NCBI GenBank assembly: GCA_006176705.1
Contig: QRFJ01000049.1
Span: 620,001-684,000 of the forward strand
DNA from: Cocos nucifera
Lineage: Eukaryota; Streptophyta; Magnoliopsida; Arecales; Arecaceae
Direction: 5' to 3'
Length of the DNA: 64,000 bases
Positions 11,736-23,659 of this stretch are shown here, in pieces (positions within the stretch are counted from its first letter, which is position 1; each line of letters starts with the position of its first letter). Below the pieces are notes generated by a model. It had not been told where the DNA came from, ran no database searches, and saw only the letters and a list, made by a program, of their open reading frames with translations. A program made the position numbers and the translations under genes.

Positions 11736-14700
11736 ATGTCGCAGAGCGGGAAGCTGATGCCCAATTTAGATCAGCAGAGCACCAAAGTTCTCAATCTGAC
11801 CGTCCTTCAACGGATCGATCCCTTCGTCGAAGAGATCCTCATGACCGCCGCTCACGTCACCTTCTACGAATTCAACATCGAGCTCAATCAATGGGTATGG
11901 ATCCATCTGTCTATATGTGAAGTTTTAATCTGTTTTGGCCCTTCCCTTCTTCTTCCTTCGTTCCCCTCCTCTGATAGGGTTTCCGTCTCCGCTTCTCTCG
12001 CAGAGCCGCAAGGATGTCGAAGGATCTCTCTTCGTCGTCAAGAGGTGATCATTAGGATCTCTCTCTCCTAGTTGCGATTGCTTGCTTCCTTTCTTCCGAT
12101 ATTAATCTACTACTTCTTTAGTAGATACTCCACCATTGATTGGTTAAAAAGGAGGAATTTGATAATTCGGTTCTGATTTAATCCTTTTAGATCGGCGAGA
12201 TGTGTGAGTTTGCCTGACATTCTTTGTTTTGCCTTTCTATTTGTTCTGTTACTACTGTTTCGTTGGTCTTCATCGGTTTCCGATCTATTATGGGTTTTTT
12301 ACGTCCGATGTGATGTCATTACCAGTTTGGGCGCCGCATTTTATTTTTTGCTATGCATTCCGCAATTTTATTTGGAAACTGCATGGCATCATTTGCTTTG
12401 TCGTGTTCACCAGATTTATGATGCTGTAATAATTGCTTTCTTGCAGAAATACGCAACCCAGATTTCAGTTCATTGTCATGAATCGACGCAATACAGGTAC
12501 AGAATTAGACCTCTCCCTCACACACATAAAAATTTGTGTTAATGTATGCTTGAGCATGTTTACTGTATAGTGCTTCATTATTATGTGGCGAATGGCATAA
12601 TACAGGAAAGCTAAATATGTCAAAACACGGGTTCAATAGAAGTAATCACACCTCAAGTAAATCTTGATAGTAATTCTGTTTTAATCCCTTTTTTTCCACT
12701 GACAATCAGTTCGAGCAGCCTGCATCTCTGTCCTTTTTGCTATAGGTCAAATCATGTCTAAAATGATAAAGTATCCTGGTTTCCAGGAACTTTGTTTGTC
12801 AAAATTTTTAATTTGGTTTTTCTGCATGCGGATACTTGAAATATAACGTGATTAAATTTGTCCCTACTACTAGGTATATTTCCTTCTTCTAGCCAACCTA
12901 TATAAGCTGAGGATTGGGTCCTATTGGGTTGATTGCTAGCTAGCCCGATAAACCATACTCAACTCTTTTCTGGAGCCTTCTTGTTTTAAATATTATTCTA
13001 TAGTTGGTCTTATTATGGTTGAGGACTATGGATTGGTTTACTTGTTGGCTGTCCTACCATGCACCATAATCACTAGCTTGATCTCTTTCTACTGGGGTGA
13101 ATTGTTAATATAATATTTGTACTAGGTGTGTCAAACTTGCAAATGGTTTTGTTTCAATATTATCAAAAATTGCAGTATTGATTGTGTGATAAGTGAATAT
13201 CCTTATCATTTATTTCCACTAATATACTTGCTTTGGAAACAGTTTGGAAACTTAAACCTAGACCTGTGTCTTAAGCACGCATACCTGTTCTCGTAACCAT
13301 ACTGGCTTCCACACCTATACCAGACTCTAGTTACTAAGTTTCCACCAATTGTCCCCTCCTAGGACCTTATGTCTTATTATCTGATTATGGATGCAGACTT
13401 TGGTTACTTAGTTTCCACCAATTGTCCCCTCCTAGGACCTTGTGTCTTATTATCTGATTATAGGTGTAACATCATCATTTTGGATCACCAATGCTTTGCA
13501 GGACATGAGAATTACATCATCGGTCATAGGAAGGTTTGCTGAATTGTACTATGCTATTTTTGCATTAATTATTGACATTGTTTAGCAAAGACTGAAAAAA
13601 CTGCGATAGAACAAGACCTTAATTACACCAGGTATAATATATTAAAGATTTAATTTAATTGGAATGCCATGCTTTATTTTTCAACTGAGATCTATCTCCA
13701 GTAATCACAATATCAGAAGTTAAAACAGCCGACAGATATTTAAGGGATGATAATTGGAAACTTATACAGCCATACCGGCTTGCATAATGCTATTACTGGC
13801 TTCTTAAAAATTATAGGAGATATCATAGAAGGAATCATGGTATGCCATATCGGTACTGGGCCCTATACCGGTGCCACCATATTAGTGTGTCAATACAGGG
13901 CTGGTACCGAACTGGTATGGTATGATATGCTTCATACCATCTGATTTGGTTGGTATGGCAAGCCTTAGTAGGAATGCTTTTAGCTGTTACATAATACCAA
14001 TAATATTAGTTACTTTTCCTTGACGGGTCTACAAGTTGCTGGCAGTTGTCAAACTACTCTTATTTTCTATTAGAAAGTAAGAGAGCTTATGCCTCATTGT
14101 ATCTTTCATTTAGGTATGAGCTCTTCTAATTAGATTGGTGATTGGTTTAGTAAATTCATTTCTTTAATTATTACTCCCTTGTATTTCCACTTCAAAAATT
14201 CTTTTTAGTTATGCCTGCACACATGTATTTAAGACAGCATGCTATTCTATGAACAGATAATCTGGTGGAGGATCTCTTGGGAGATTTTGAATATGAAGTC
14301 CAAGTTCCATATTTGTTGTACAGGAATGCAGCCCAGGAAGTTAATGGTATATGGTTTTACAATGCACATGACTGTGAAGCTATTGCAAATCTTTTTGGCA
14401 GGTATTAAGGGTTGTTAACTTTCCTTTGCTTTGCATTCTGACCAACTTTAAGAAATATTACGAGTATATCAATCAGCTTCTAGTTTTAATTTTATAAAAA
14501 TAGGTTATAAGTGTTACCTACATTACTAAATAGATAGGTTGAAAGATAAAGCATCTCCCATTTACCCTATTGACTTAGTTATGTTTCTATTTTTGCTTAT
14601 AATGGTACTTAGAATACAGTAACCATGACCAACAAGCCTGTCCATACTGGGGTCAGTTTTATGATATACACTGTTTTTTCCTTCAGTAAAGGGCCGTGTC

Positions 14701-15211
14701 TTCTTTCTTCTCTAGTCAAATAATGTTTCTCCTACCCCGTCTTTCCTTGCAATCAAGGTGTACATCTTAAATGCTTCTTTGCCCCTTTACCACTCATAGG
14801 TGCAACCCACATGCTTCCACAGATGTGCTGAATATGACCTTTTTCTTTATTTTGCTGTAGAGCCACCTTGTGGTCCATGGATCCGGCTTTTTAAATAGTG
14901 AAAACCTCTCCTTATACCTTGACATTTTGTGTTTTGAAAAAGTGTATTTTAAAACTTTATTAGCGCCTTTGCTTAACTCAGTAGCTTGTGATATCACACA
15001 GAACTTCATAACCATTTACTAATCTTCTTATTAATGAGTTCAATTTTCTTATATGTGCGTGCAGCCCTCACATCCAATCCACCAAAATTGAAATTCTCTG
15101 TATAATTAATGTCAGTTAGACGGGGACATGGAATTCAAGTGCTCAATTATCCCAAAGAACTCGGCATGATAACTTTACAAAAAAATTAACACAATAACAC
15201 ATTCATATGTG

Positions 15212-15249
<38 letters not shown>

Positions 15250-18200
15250 ATGTAAATCTGTTTGCAAACAAATATGTGCATGGCCATGTTTTTTGTATGT
15301 GCTCATGCCATGTCATTTAAACATTTTGTAATGTATGACTAAGGTTTTACGTCCCGGCGGGATGGGGTGCATCCTGATTGTCCTGTCCCATTTCATTACT
15401 ATGAGAAAATGGGACTAGGACGGGCTTGGGACTCCAAAACTCATCCATGTAGGGAGAGAAGAAGAAAGAAGAAAGAAGGAAAATAAGAAAAGATGAAGAA
15501 AAGAAAAAAGTGAAAGAAAATAAAAAGAAAAATAAAATAAAGAAAGAAAGGGAGAAGAAAATGAATGAAAAGGAAAGAAATTAAAGGAAGGTAGAGGAAA
15601 AGAAAGAAGAAAGAAAAAAAGAACGATAGGAAAGAAGGAGAGAAGGATGGAGGATATCCACCAGGACTGCTGTCGGGACAGGAAGAGATAGGACATCGGG
15701 GTGTCCCGTTCCATTGAGAAAGTGGGACACCTTTATTCCACGAGATTTAAAACCTTGTGTATGACATTACTTTTCAATCCCTTGTGGTCTCCCCCCCTTT
15801 TCCTAAGAGTGATTTACTCTTAACAACCTGATGCACATAATTTTATCAATAATATCTATAAGCATTACACATGACAAATTTTCATTTTGAATGTAATATT
15901 TTGTATACATAATTAAATGATATGATCCATGCTATTAAATCATTCTCCTAGATCTCATTGTTCTTTATTCCGAGCTTGTTAACTTTATTTTGATGCTTTA
16001 AATTGATTTGATGTTTTCGATATGATGTTACATGATATATTTGAAATTAAATTAATCTCTGTTGACCAGGATACTGAATGCATACTCCAAAGTCCCTCCA
16101 AAGCCTAAAGCTTCAAGCAAAAGGTTGTATACAACTTTCCTTAACTCAAGCATTAACTATATCTTTTGTTTCCTTCCTCTGCATCCTAGTATTGTAACAT
16201 GTTGAATTGGAACAATTACTTTCTAAATATTCATGTTATCTTCAGGCAACTTTCTTTCTTCTGGTTATTTTTGGTCTTTGTTTATAAGCATTAAACACTT
16301 GTTAGCCCTAGGATATCTTTTCAGCATGCTTGATGCAGATGCTAATGTGCTGGCTCATGAGCCATAATTCACATTGTTTCGGTCAAGTTGATGGACTGGT
16401 CCTGCTGAATTTTAGATATCTTTGGCCCAGGCCAGCCCATTTTTATTCCAAAATAAAAAAAAAAATGTTCTCATAGCTAATGATCAAAACAAAATAATCT
16501 ACATGCTTTTTACTGTTTATCACGGTATGTTTAGTCTACATCCATATATAGCTTCTTGGGTGACATACCTTTATTCTTTCTAGATCTTGAAATACTCATG
16601 TCCATTGTTGTGATACAATCCCTTCCTACGTATGTATGTCATTATTGCTGATAAATTTATACAGTTGCAATTTACATCAGACTTGGATTGGTTTTCTTTC
16701 ATTCTCATAGGTACAAGAAATGATGGGAGAATTGGCCTTGTTGAAGTGCAAAAAAAGTTAGGCAGATTGGCCTTGTTGAACTTGCACGGCTTTAACTGAT
16801 TTTAATAGAAAACAGCTAGGGTAAATATATGATGATTCCTTTCCTGAAAGAAGAATTGAGATATTTTGATATGCCATTGTTTTGATTGAAAAAGAACTGT
16901 TTTGGTAAGTAGTTATATGTGTTAACTTATTGTCACTACTTGACCAACAAATTTAAAAAAAAAAAGTGAACAATTTTAATTTGATTGGACTTAGACAGAA
17001 TCATCTACAGTTGTCAATTTTGTGCAGTTCTTGACAATGCAACGTGGAGTTTGTTTTGTTAACAAAAAATCTTTATAATGAAAGATGACTCTTTTTTTTA
17101 ATGCGAGGTTTTCAAAGTGATAGTGGCATTTCTTTTTCTTATTTTTTGGGATGGTTCATATGCAATAATGATTATAGCTGCTTTCTACTACAAAGGTATA
17201 CTTTATGTTTGCAAAGAAATTGTATTTAGCCTTTGGCATCAGTTTTTTTCCCAGCTAGATCAAACCAGCCAGCATAATTGCTGAGAAGTTGAAAGAAATG
17301 TTATTTTTTCGCTAGTATGGCTGGAAGGCAAGATTTTCTACAATTGATTGAGACTGGTAGACAGTATCGAGACATACTGGTGAATACACAGTCTCTAAAT
17401 TTTTTTTGTTGGGATTCTGTGTCATTGCTCGGCTCCATTACTGGTGATTCTGTGCTATTGCTTAAGCATGTGTATTAAGATCTTGGTGACACCACGAATG
17501 GTGGTGGGATTTCTTAACTCATCATATGGGAATGCTATGAGTAGGAAAAACTGTGTTCCCAGATAGCTTGTGGATCAAGAAGATTTGTATTCTCACTGTA
17601 CTTTGATTTTGTTTTGTCATACTGCATTCTATTGATTTTATCTTGGCCACTCAATGAAAACAGAAGAGGTTTTTTTCTTTTTACTCCATTCTAGTTCTTT
17701 CTTAATTGTTCGTTGTACTGAGATTATCTTTATTTGCATCCAGTAATATTATAGTGTTAACCTGATGCATGTTTAGCATTAAGCCTGTTTACTCTCGTCT
17801 AGTAAATAGTGGTTCCTTTTGGTAGATCTGATCCCAAACTGTATATTGATATGCTCTAGCATTTTTTTACTCTGAAGTGCGTACTGCTTTATTGCATGCA
17901 TAAGTCTTTCTAAATTAGCTGCCTATCCTGTGCAATACTTTTCACTGTGTGTATCTGGCTGTCCTGATTCATGAATATTTACTCTCCTTTTCCACATTTG
18001 CAGCAGTGAGTTTGAAGAGCTGGAAGCTGTTCCAACTTCAGCTGTTGTGGAAGGTCCTCTGGAGCCACCACCAACATCATCTGCAGCTGCTACTGTTACC
18101 GATGTTCCTGATGATTCATTTGTCAACTTCTTCGGTGTATGTTCTTTTGTTGCCTGTAAACATGAATCTTGCCATTGTTTTCCTACTTGTTGCTCTAAAC

Positions 18201-20213
18201 CTTGTGTAACATTGTCTGGTTATGTTGCATTGCATGAAAGGGAAAGTCCTATAAAATCTAATTGGCTTTTTCACATGGCAATGTGTTCCTGAGACTGGAC
18301 AGTCCTGGTAACATCTGGACAAAGTTTTCAAGGACTTTTTGTGCTTGCATGACCATGTTTTTTTTTTTTTTTTTTTTGAAAAATAGTACCTGAACTCTTT
18401 TCTCTCAACTAGTCAGTTGTTTTCTGGAGACTCATTGCCTTCCCTTGTTTTCAGAAGATTCATTCGCTTGCTGCGCATAACATAGGATGGTCATAAAACT
18501 AGTAAAAAGTATGGGACACATTTACCGCTCGAGTTATTCTTGCATCATTCTGACTGGCAATTTCCATGGTTTGCAGGCAGCTACAAATATTGGAAGTGTA
18601 TCAAAGCCTACAATTACCGGACAGCCACATCAATCTTCTGCAGCTATTCCTTTGTCTTCCCATGCACCTAATATTATTCCAACCACCGTGCCAACCCTTC
18701 ATTCTGCCCTTTCTCTGCCAACTTCAACTCCCCCTCTAATGCCATTCCTTGATGTTCATGAATCTAGCAGTAACACCGGTTGGGCCACAAATCTGGTTAA
18801 ACCTTCTTTTTTTGCTCCTGCTTCCTCATCCTCTTCATTAATGATGCCACCAGTTGCATCTTCGATGCCTGCTTCTCCCCCTCTTCATCCTCCTGTGACC
18901 ATGCAGCGTCCATATGGTACCCCATTGCTCCAACCATTTCCACCACCCACTCCTCCTCCATCTCTTACTCCTACTCCAAACTATGGTTCGGTTATTACAA
19001 GAGACAGAGTCAGGGATGCACTGCTGAAGCTTGTTCAGGTATGTCCTTTTGCTCTTTGCTATCACTAATAGCCTGTTTATTTGTTGCTGGCACATCTGAC
19101 ACTAACCAACTTGCACCCTTGAGTATTGCGTGCTAAATGTCCAGTGCATGCACAACATGTGGAATCATGACTCCTACTCAGTCTATTTCTTGCTTTAGAA
19201 TCCCGGGAGGGGGGGAAAAAGGAAAGCAAAACAAAGAAGTGCAACAAAATTGCTTCCTTTATTTTAGGAATCTTAACAACTATCCAATTATATCAATGGA
19301 TGTTCATAAAATTATTGTATGCTCATTCCGAAATCATAGGAGGATCAGATTGAATCAAGTGCAATTGAAAAAAGAAATCCTATGTATTCTTTGAAAATTA
19401 GTAATATTTTTTTTCCAGCTTCAAATAAAATTTTGAGCCTTTTCTCAATAAAAAGCCTTCCATATAAACCTCAAGCTGATCTATAATCCAATTCTTTGTA
19501 TACCGAGACTGATAATCAGAAAAAGGTTAAATGCTCTGACAGATTAAATTAAGGTCATTTGCTACCGTCATCACAATATTTTTAAAAAAAATAACACAAC
19601 ATGAAATGTGAACATAAGCTTTTAGTAAAAGTGATGCCAGCAATAGAAATCAACAGATAAGGAAAGAAACTGCACAAATATAGGAGCAGTTCCTCTGAAT
19701 TGTCAAATCCAACTATGGTTCTTAAATTGGAATCTCCTGGCAGCCAAAGGAAAAAGGTCAATGAAATTGTGGAGCTGCTCTGTTTTGCAGTTCATATTTT
19801 CTCACCTGCAATTTCAAATATGGATCTGCTTATATTTATTCCCTCAGATTTTATAAATTTATTTATTTATTTTTTCCTTTTGCTTTGGATGTCAGGATCT
19901 GAGCACTTTTTTCTGGTTTTGGCTTGACAATGTACTTACCTCAGATTTTCATGTCTTACCCAATTTGACTACTAACACCCCCACTCCGTAATCCTTATTG
20001 CTTCTAATGTCACTTTGTGCTTCATTCTATAAATGACTAATTTTTCTTCTCTTTTTTGGGAGATAACATTCATTTAACCTATTGTCTAACACATTGCTGC
20101 ATGATCATGTTGATGAGTTTTTATGTACTCAAGCTTCCTATGTTATTTTGTGACAGAACAACCAATTCATTGATATGGTGTACCAAGAGATGCTGAATGC
20201 ACATTATTCATAA
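11736..20213 (+). CDS. DCP1: mRNA-decapping enzyme subunit 1 (DCP1)
   Basis: The decapping activator that binds DCP2 in cytoplasmic P-bodies and promotes 5' cap removal. Eight exons: 11736-11894, 12004-12044, 12447-12496, 14257-14401, 16070-16123, 18004-18136, 18577-19038 and 20157-20213. Phases are consistent and the product is 366 aa, about the size of Arabidopsis DCP1. The N-terminus MSQSGKLMPNLDQQSTK begins an EVH1-like domain (about residues 15-130) with FEYEVQVPYLLYRN and NGIWFYNAHDCEAI. A Pro/Ser-rich linker is encoded mainly by exon 7. The C-terminal trimerisation helices run from RDRVRDALLKLVQ to FIDMVYQEMLNAHYS. The first in-frame ATG follows a GC-rich 5' UTR and fits the family start. 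Exon 6 begins after a CAGCAG acceptor, so a one-Ser variant is possible. Confidence 0.96.
13321..13466. repeat. Tandem duplication, 2 x 73 bp, in DCP1 intron 3
   Basis: Copies start at 13321 and 13394 and share a 58-bp core (13331-13388 and 13404-13461) with only a few mismatches. Confidence 0.9.
13835..13960. repeat. GGTACC/GGTATGG-rich repeat in DCP1 intron 3
   Basis: It resembles the 1770-1975 block in composition, with phrases ggtactgggccctataccgg and ctggtaccgaactggtatgg. Likely a decayed element of the same family. Confidence 0.45.
15208..15247. repeat. (AT)n microsatellite in DCP1 intron 4
   Basis: A run of alternating A and T of about 30 bp about 90 bp upstream of the MITE. Simple repeat, likely length-polymorphic. 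Confidence 0.85.
15340..15757. mobile_element. hAT-like MITE with purine-rich core (copy 1), DCP1 intron 4
   Basis: The 418-bp element is flanked by a perfect 8-bp target-site duplication, TGTATGAC, at 15332-15339 and 15758-15765. Its ends are short terminal inverted repeats, TAAGGTTTTA and TAAAACCTTG. The middle (about 15455-15650) is almost pure A/G, made of agaaag-type repeats, between GC-rich arms. An 8-bp TSD and a CAAGG-type terminus are typical of hAT elements. There is no transposase, so it is non-autonomous. A second copy is at 40883-41340. Confidence 0.85.
18001..18006 (+). promoter_or_regulatory. NAGNAG tandem splice acceptor of DCP1 exon 6
   Basis: The acceptor reads ttgCAGCAGtgag. 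Using the first or second CAG keeps frame (133- or 130-nt exon) and adds or drops one Ser after residue 149. Confidence 0.7.
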
Positions 20214-20649
20214 GAATGAGGAGTTTAAGAGTTTGTACCTTGTTTTTCCCTTTTTTTTAAAAAAAAAAAGAAAAAGAAAAAGGAGTTGTGCTGGTTTTGT
20301 GTATGTGGTTTCTTTGTTTCATGTGCTTGTAGGATGAGCGCCTGTATATCTTTTGTAAGTCTTTCCTGTAGTCTTGGGAGCCTCTTGTTTATACAAATTT
20401 TTTTCCTTCCAGATATCATTAGTGGCATTAGAGATGTTCCTTTGGGGTTTGCGAATTTTCAGTATTTTCATAATTTCATACCAGAAATTGTAAAAAGGGA
20501 ACGCGTCAATGCTCACCCGTCTGGTTTTAGAAAGCTAATATTAGCTCATCAGTACGGTTTGCTTTTGCTTGAGTTCATCGATGATGCTGGGAGTTGTTTA
20601 GCCCTGTCAAGTGAACTTGTAGGATTTACCACTAGATTTCAGGCTCAGC

Positions 20650-20655
20650 AATAAA
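20650..20655 (+). terminator. Candidate polyadenylation signal AATAAA of DCP1
   Basis: A canonical AATAAA lies 437 bp after the DCP1 stop in AT-rich sequence. It is the first perfect hexamer I noticed there; its use is not proven. Confidence 0.4.
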
Positions 20656-20659
20656 GATC

Positions 20660-23659
20660 ATTTTTGTCCAAAAACAGCGTCAAGATGTAGTTTTTCTGTG
20701 GCTTTTATCATCTGGGGCCCTTTTGAATGCGTTTGAAGCATGAAAATATTCTATCAGACCTGCAAATATATTTGTCAGTGTTTAATAATAGCTACATTAA
20801 GTCTCATCGGTCTGGATTCTGACGTGAATGTATCAAGCTTTCGGATCTTGTAGGCTCATCATATTGATGATTGACCAGTATCATACGGTTCTGGATGGAG
20901 GAAGAACGTGCTATGTCTCAATACGAGGAGGGTATGAATCCTCGGTTTTTATCGGCAAGTATTTAGCTCCTATTAAACTGGACCAGTCAGTCATGTACGG
21001 ACGGGATTTCAATCCTTCGTGTGTAATATAAAGATCCCTCCAACGTACTTCCAGTTAAATCCCTCAAAGAAGTGCTCTTGCTCAACTCTGCCTGTTACCA
21101 AGAAGAAAATTTCCGAGGCACCAACCCTGCAGGCTACCGGACTGACTTCAGACTGCTAGTAGCTGTAGGCATCGACAAATCCAAGCAGCTTCAACCACAT
21201 TCTAAACCTGCAGGACCATCAGGAGCTTTTGAAACCGTAGGAAATAGATCAGTATGTTGATCATTGCAGAATGATCTTCCGACGCCGCAAAATAATTATG
21301 CGAATCTTAAGCACATCAGCTCTGGAGCGCTAGTCCCTAAGCAGATACAGCAACGCCGAAAAAATATTACATTTGATAAAGAACAGATGGAGCGAAGAGA
21401 TGTATGTTTTTTTTCCCAGCTTGCGAAACGAAAATATTGCATGTCTGGATTATATTCACCCTCGCTTCATGTCGAATTATTTCAAAGAAAGAAACACAAA
21501 GTTAAAGAATCCGCAAGTTGAATCTGAAAAATTTTACAGTGAACTCTTCATCAATTTAGAACGATTACTGGATCGGACGTGTTTGAGAACAGAACCCCAT
21601 TTTATCATGAGGGGTGGGTGACTCCAATGTTTCTTTTCCATTATCATTCATGGTTTCCACCAATCATGGACAACACTAAATAGGGCTGGGACTAACTGGA
21701 TTTGCAGACAAGTGTCAGGTTGGGTGATGGAATGAATGCCTTAAGTCAGCTTGCTAGCAATGACAGGCGATCACAACATCAACAGGTAAGGCATAAGCTG
21801 GATCTATCGACTTTAATCCTGGATATTCCATCAGTGAAAGTCCTGTTTATCGAACCAAAGAAGGCTTCAGTAATATCCACAAACCTTCAACACGTAATGC
21901 ACTTTGAAAAAGGTAGCGTTCAAGGGAGCTGATGATATAAGCATGGATAGAAAACAGAGATGGATAAGCCGATTAGCACCTGCTATTCTGCATTACCTGT
22001 CCTGCATTGTTATAAGCATCAATGACGATACAGAAATCAAATTATACCATTGCGAACAATAATCCGCAAGCCGCTGAGATGGTGGTGGAATATGAATGCT
22101 TTGGGATGAACCTCGTGAGGTTATCCTTGTCAACCCAGTGCACCCTATCAATCATTACCAGGCTGGATGGCACCCACCAAGAATGGCAGACCGGAAAGGA
22201 TTTTCATGACATTTTTAATCAGGAATTATTCAAAGACACCTCTAAATCAGGTTAAGAAGAAAAGGAAAATGTCTCCCAGCCAAGAAGATCTCTGCACGCA
22301 TGGTGCAGAGAACCTGTGATTGCAAGGGCTCCTACTCAATGGAAGACTGAAATTATGGTCGTATACCATGTATGTTCGATTAAACTCAAAGTCATGAAGG
22401 GAAAAGCAACAAAAATAACAAAAGCATTACCATCAAGACGGTAGAGAAAAATAACATATTATTAACGGCTAAGACACGACCAATATTATCTTGCGTGTAA
22501 GTCATTTTAATGTTCAATAAACCTTGATACCTGACATGTTAGTACTAGTGGTGATTTGCACCACAGTTCAATGTGTATGTTTCTTTTCTTTTTTTCGGGT
22601 GGGGTTGGGGGTTGGTGGGAAGAGATGAGATACAATGTAATGCAAACTGACTCAAAATACCGTAAAGCATGCTCTGCCCAGCATGCGACTCCCCTCCATC
22701 CAGATTTTTTTAGCTCGCAATAAAATTTACAGCCTTGTCCACATCAATTTTATGTAGACGGTAAGATATTGAGAGACAGCAAATTGTACCATAAGAGAAC
22801 CTACGGGGAGTGCGACTCGCACTAGCGACTCTCGTATATGCCATGCAATAAAATAGCAATTAGATTTTTTATTTTTTTTTTTTAAATTTTAAAAGTAGGT
22901 AAATATAGAACCATACCTTAGGTCAATTTCACCCCATCTATTGCCAGAAAAAGATCCAGATTCATTCTGCAGCACGGCAACATCTAACTTATAGATCAAG
23001 TGTAAAAAGAAAAATAGATTCAGGCCTTTTAGATACATTATCTTACATTGAATGCTAGCTCGATATGCTTGAAATTTCACGCATAAGCTCCAAATAGCTA
23101 CAAAGCATGCAAAAATGGAGCTGTGTTTTTATTATCCGATCTCAACCCGGACGGATGCTGTCATGTGAGAACGGTTTGCTCAGGATGCAGATAAAGGACC
23201 ACGAAAATTCTTTGACGGGTACTTCCGTTATATTGGAACTTATTAAATTGGTTATCATCCATTATAACTATCGCCTATTATTTGTCCTATTTTGGATAAT
23301 TCCAAATTATTCAGTATAAAGTTTCTATTCTTGTAATGGCTAATGGTACAAGTTGTTCTTGAGGGCTCCCAAAAAATAACAAAAAGGGTAAATAATTATC
23401 GTTTATATTAATGTGTAATGTAAAGGATCTTCTCTAGATCCGTTATGACTGCCATTATTTTACACCGAGAGGACTGGTCGAGGACGAACCGGTCCGATCA
23501 CGATGCTTCGGTCCAGCCGGTCCATTTTGCAGAGAGGTGCTTTAATAATATGGACCGTCCGATCATGGAACGGATGGACGGTCCAGATTCCTAGATTCCT
23601 ATAGAAGACTCGCGTGGCGAGGGAGCTGCAGGGGAGGGCGAGTCGGAGCGAGCTCCGCC
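20660..23659. other. DCP1-RRM intergenic region with unresolved ORF-like stretch
   Basis: About 20820-22340 is less AT-rich than its surroundings and has several open stretches: 21072-21521 is one frame with a single stop at 21258-21260, 21373-21621 is open in another frame, and 22022-22340 is one frame with a single stop at 22253-22255. I do not recognise the products and could not join them into a gene. It could be a decayed gene, a non-coding transcript, or chance. From 22340 to 23450 the DNA is ordinary AT-rich; from about 23460 it becomes the GC-rich RRM promoter. Confidence 0.4.

Noticed and set aside
18487..19068. 193-codon ORF as a separate gene
   Set aside because: It is DCP1 exon 7 (18577-19038) with intron sequence at both ends.
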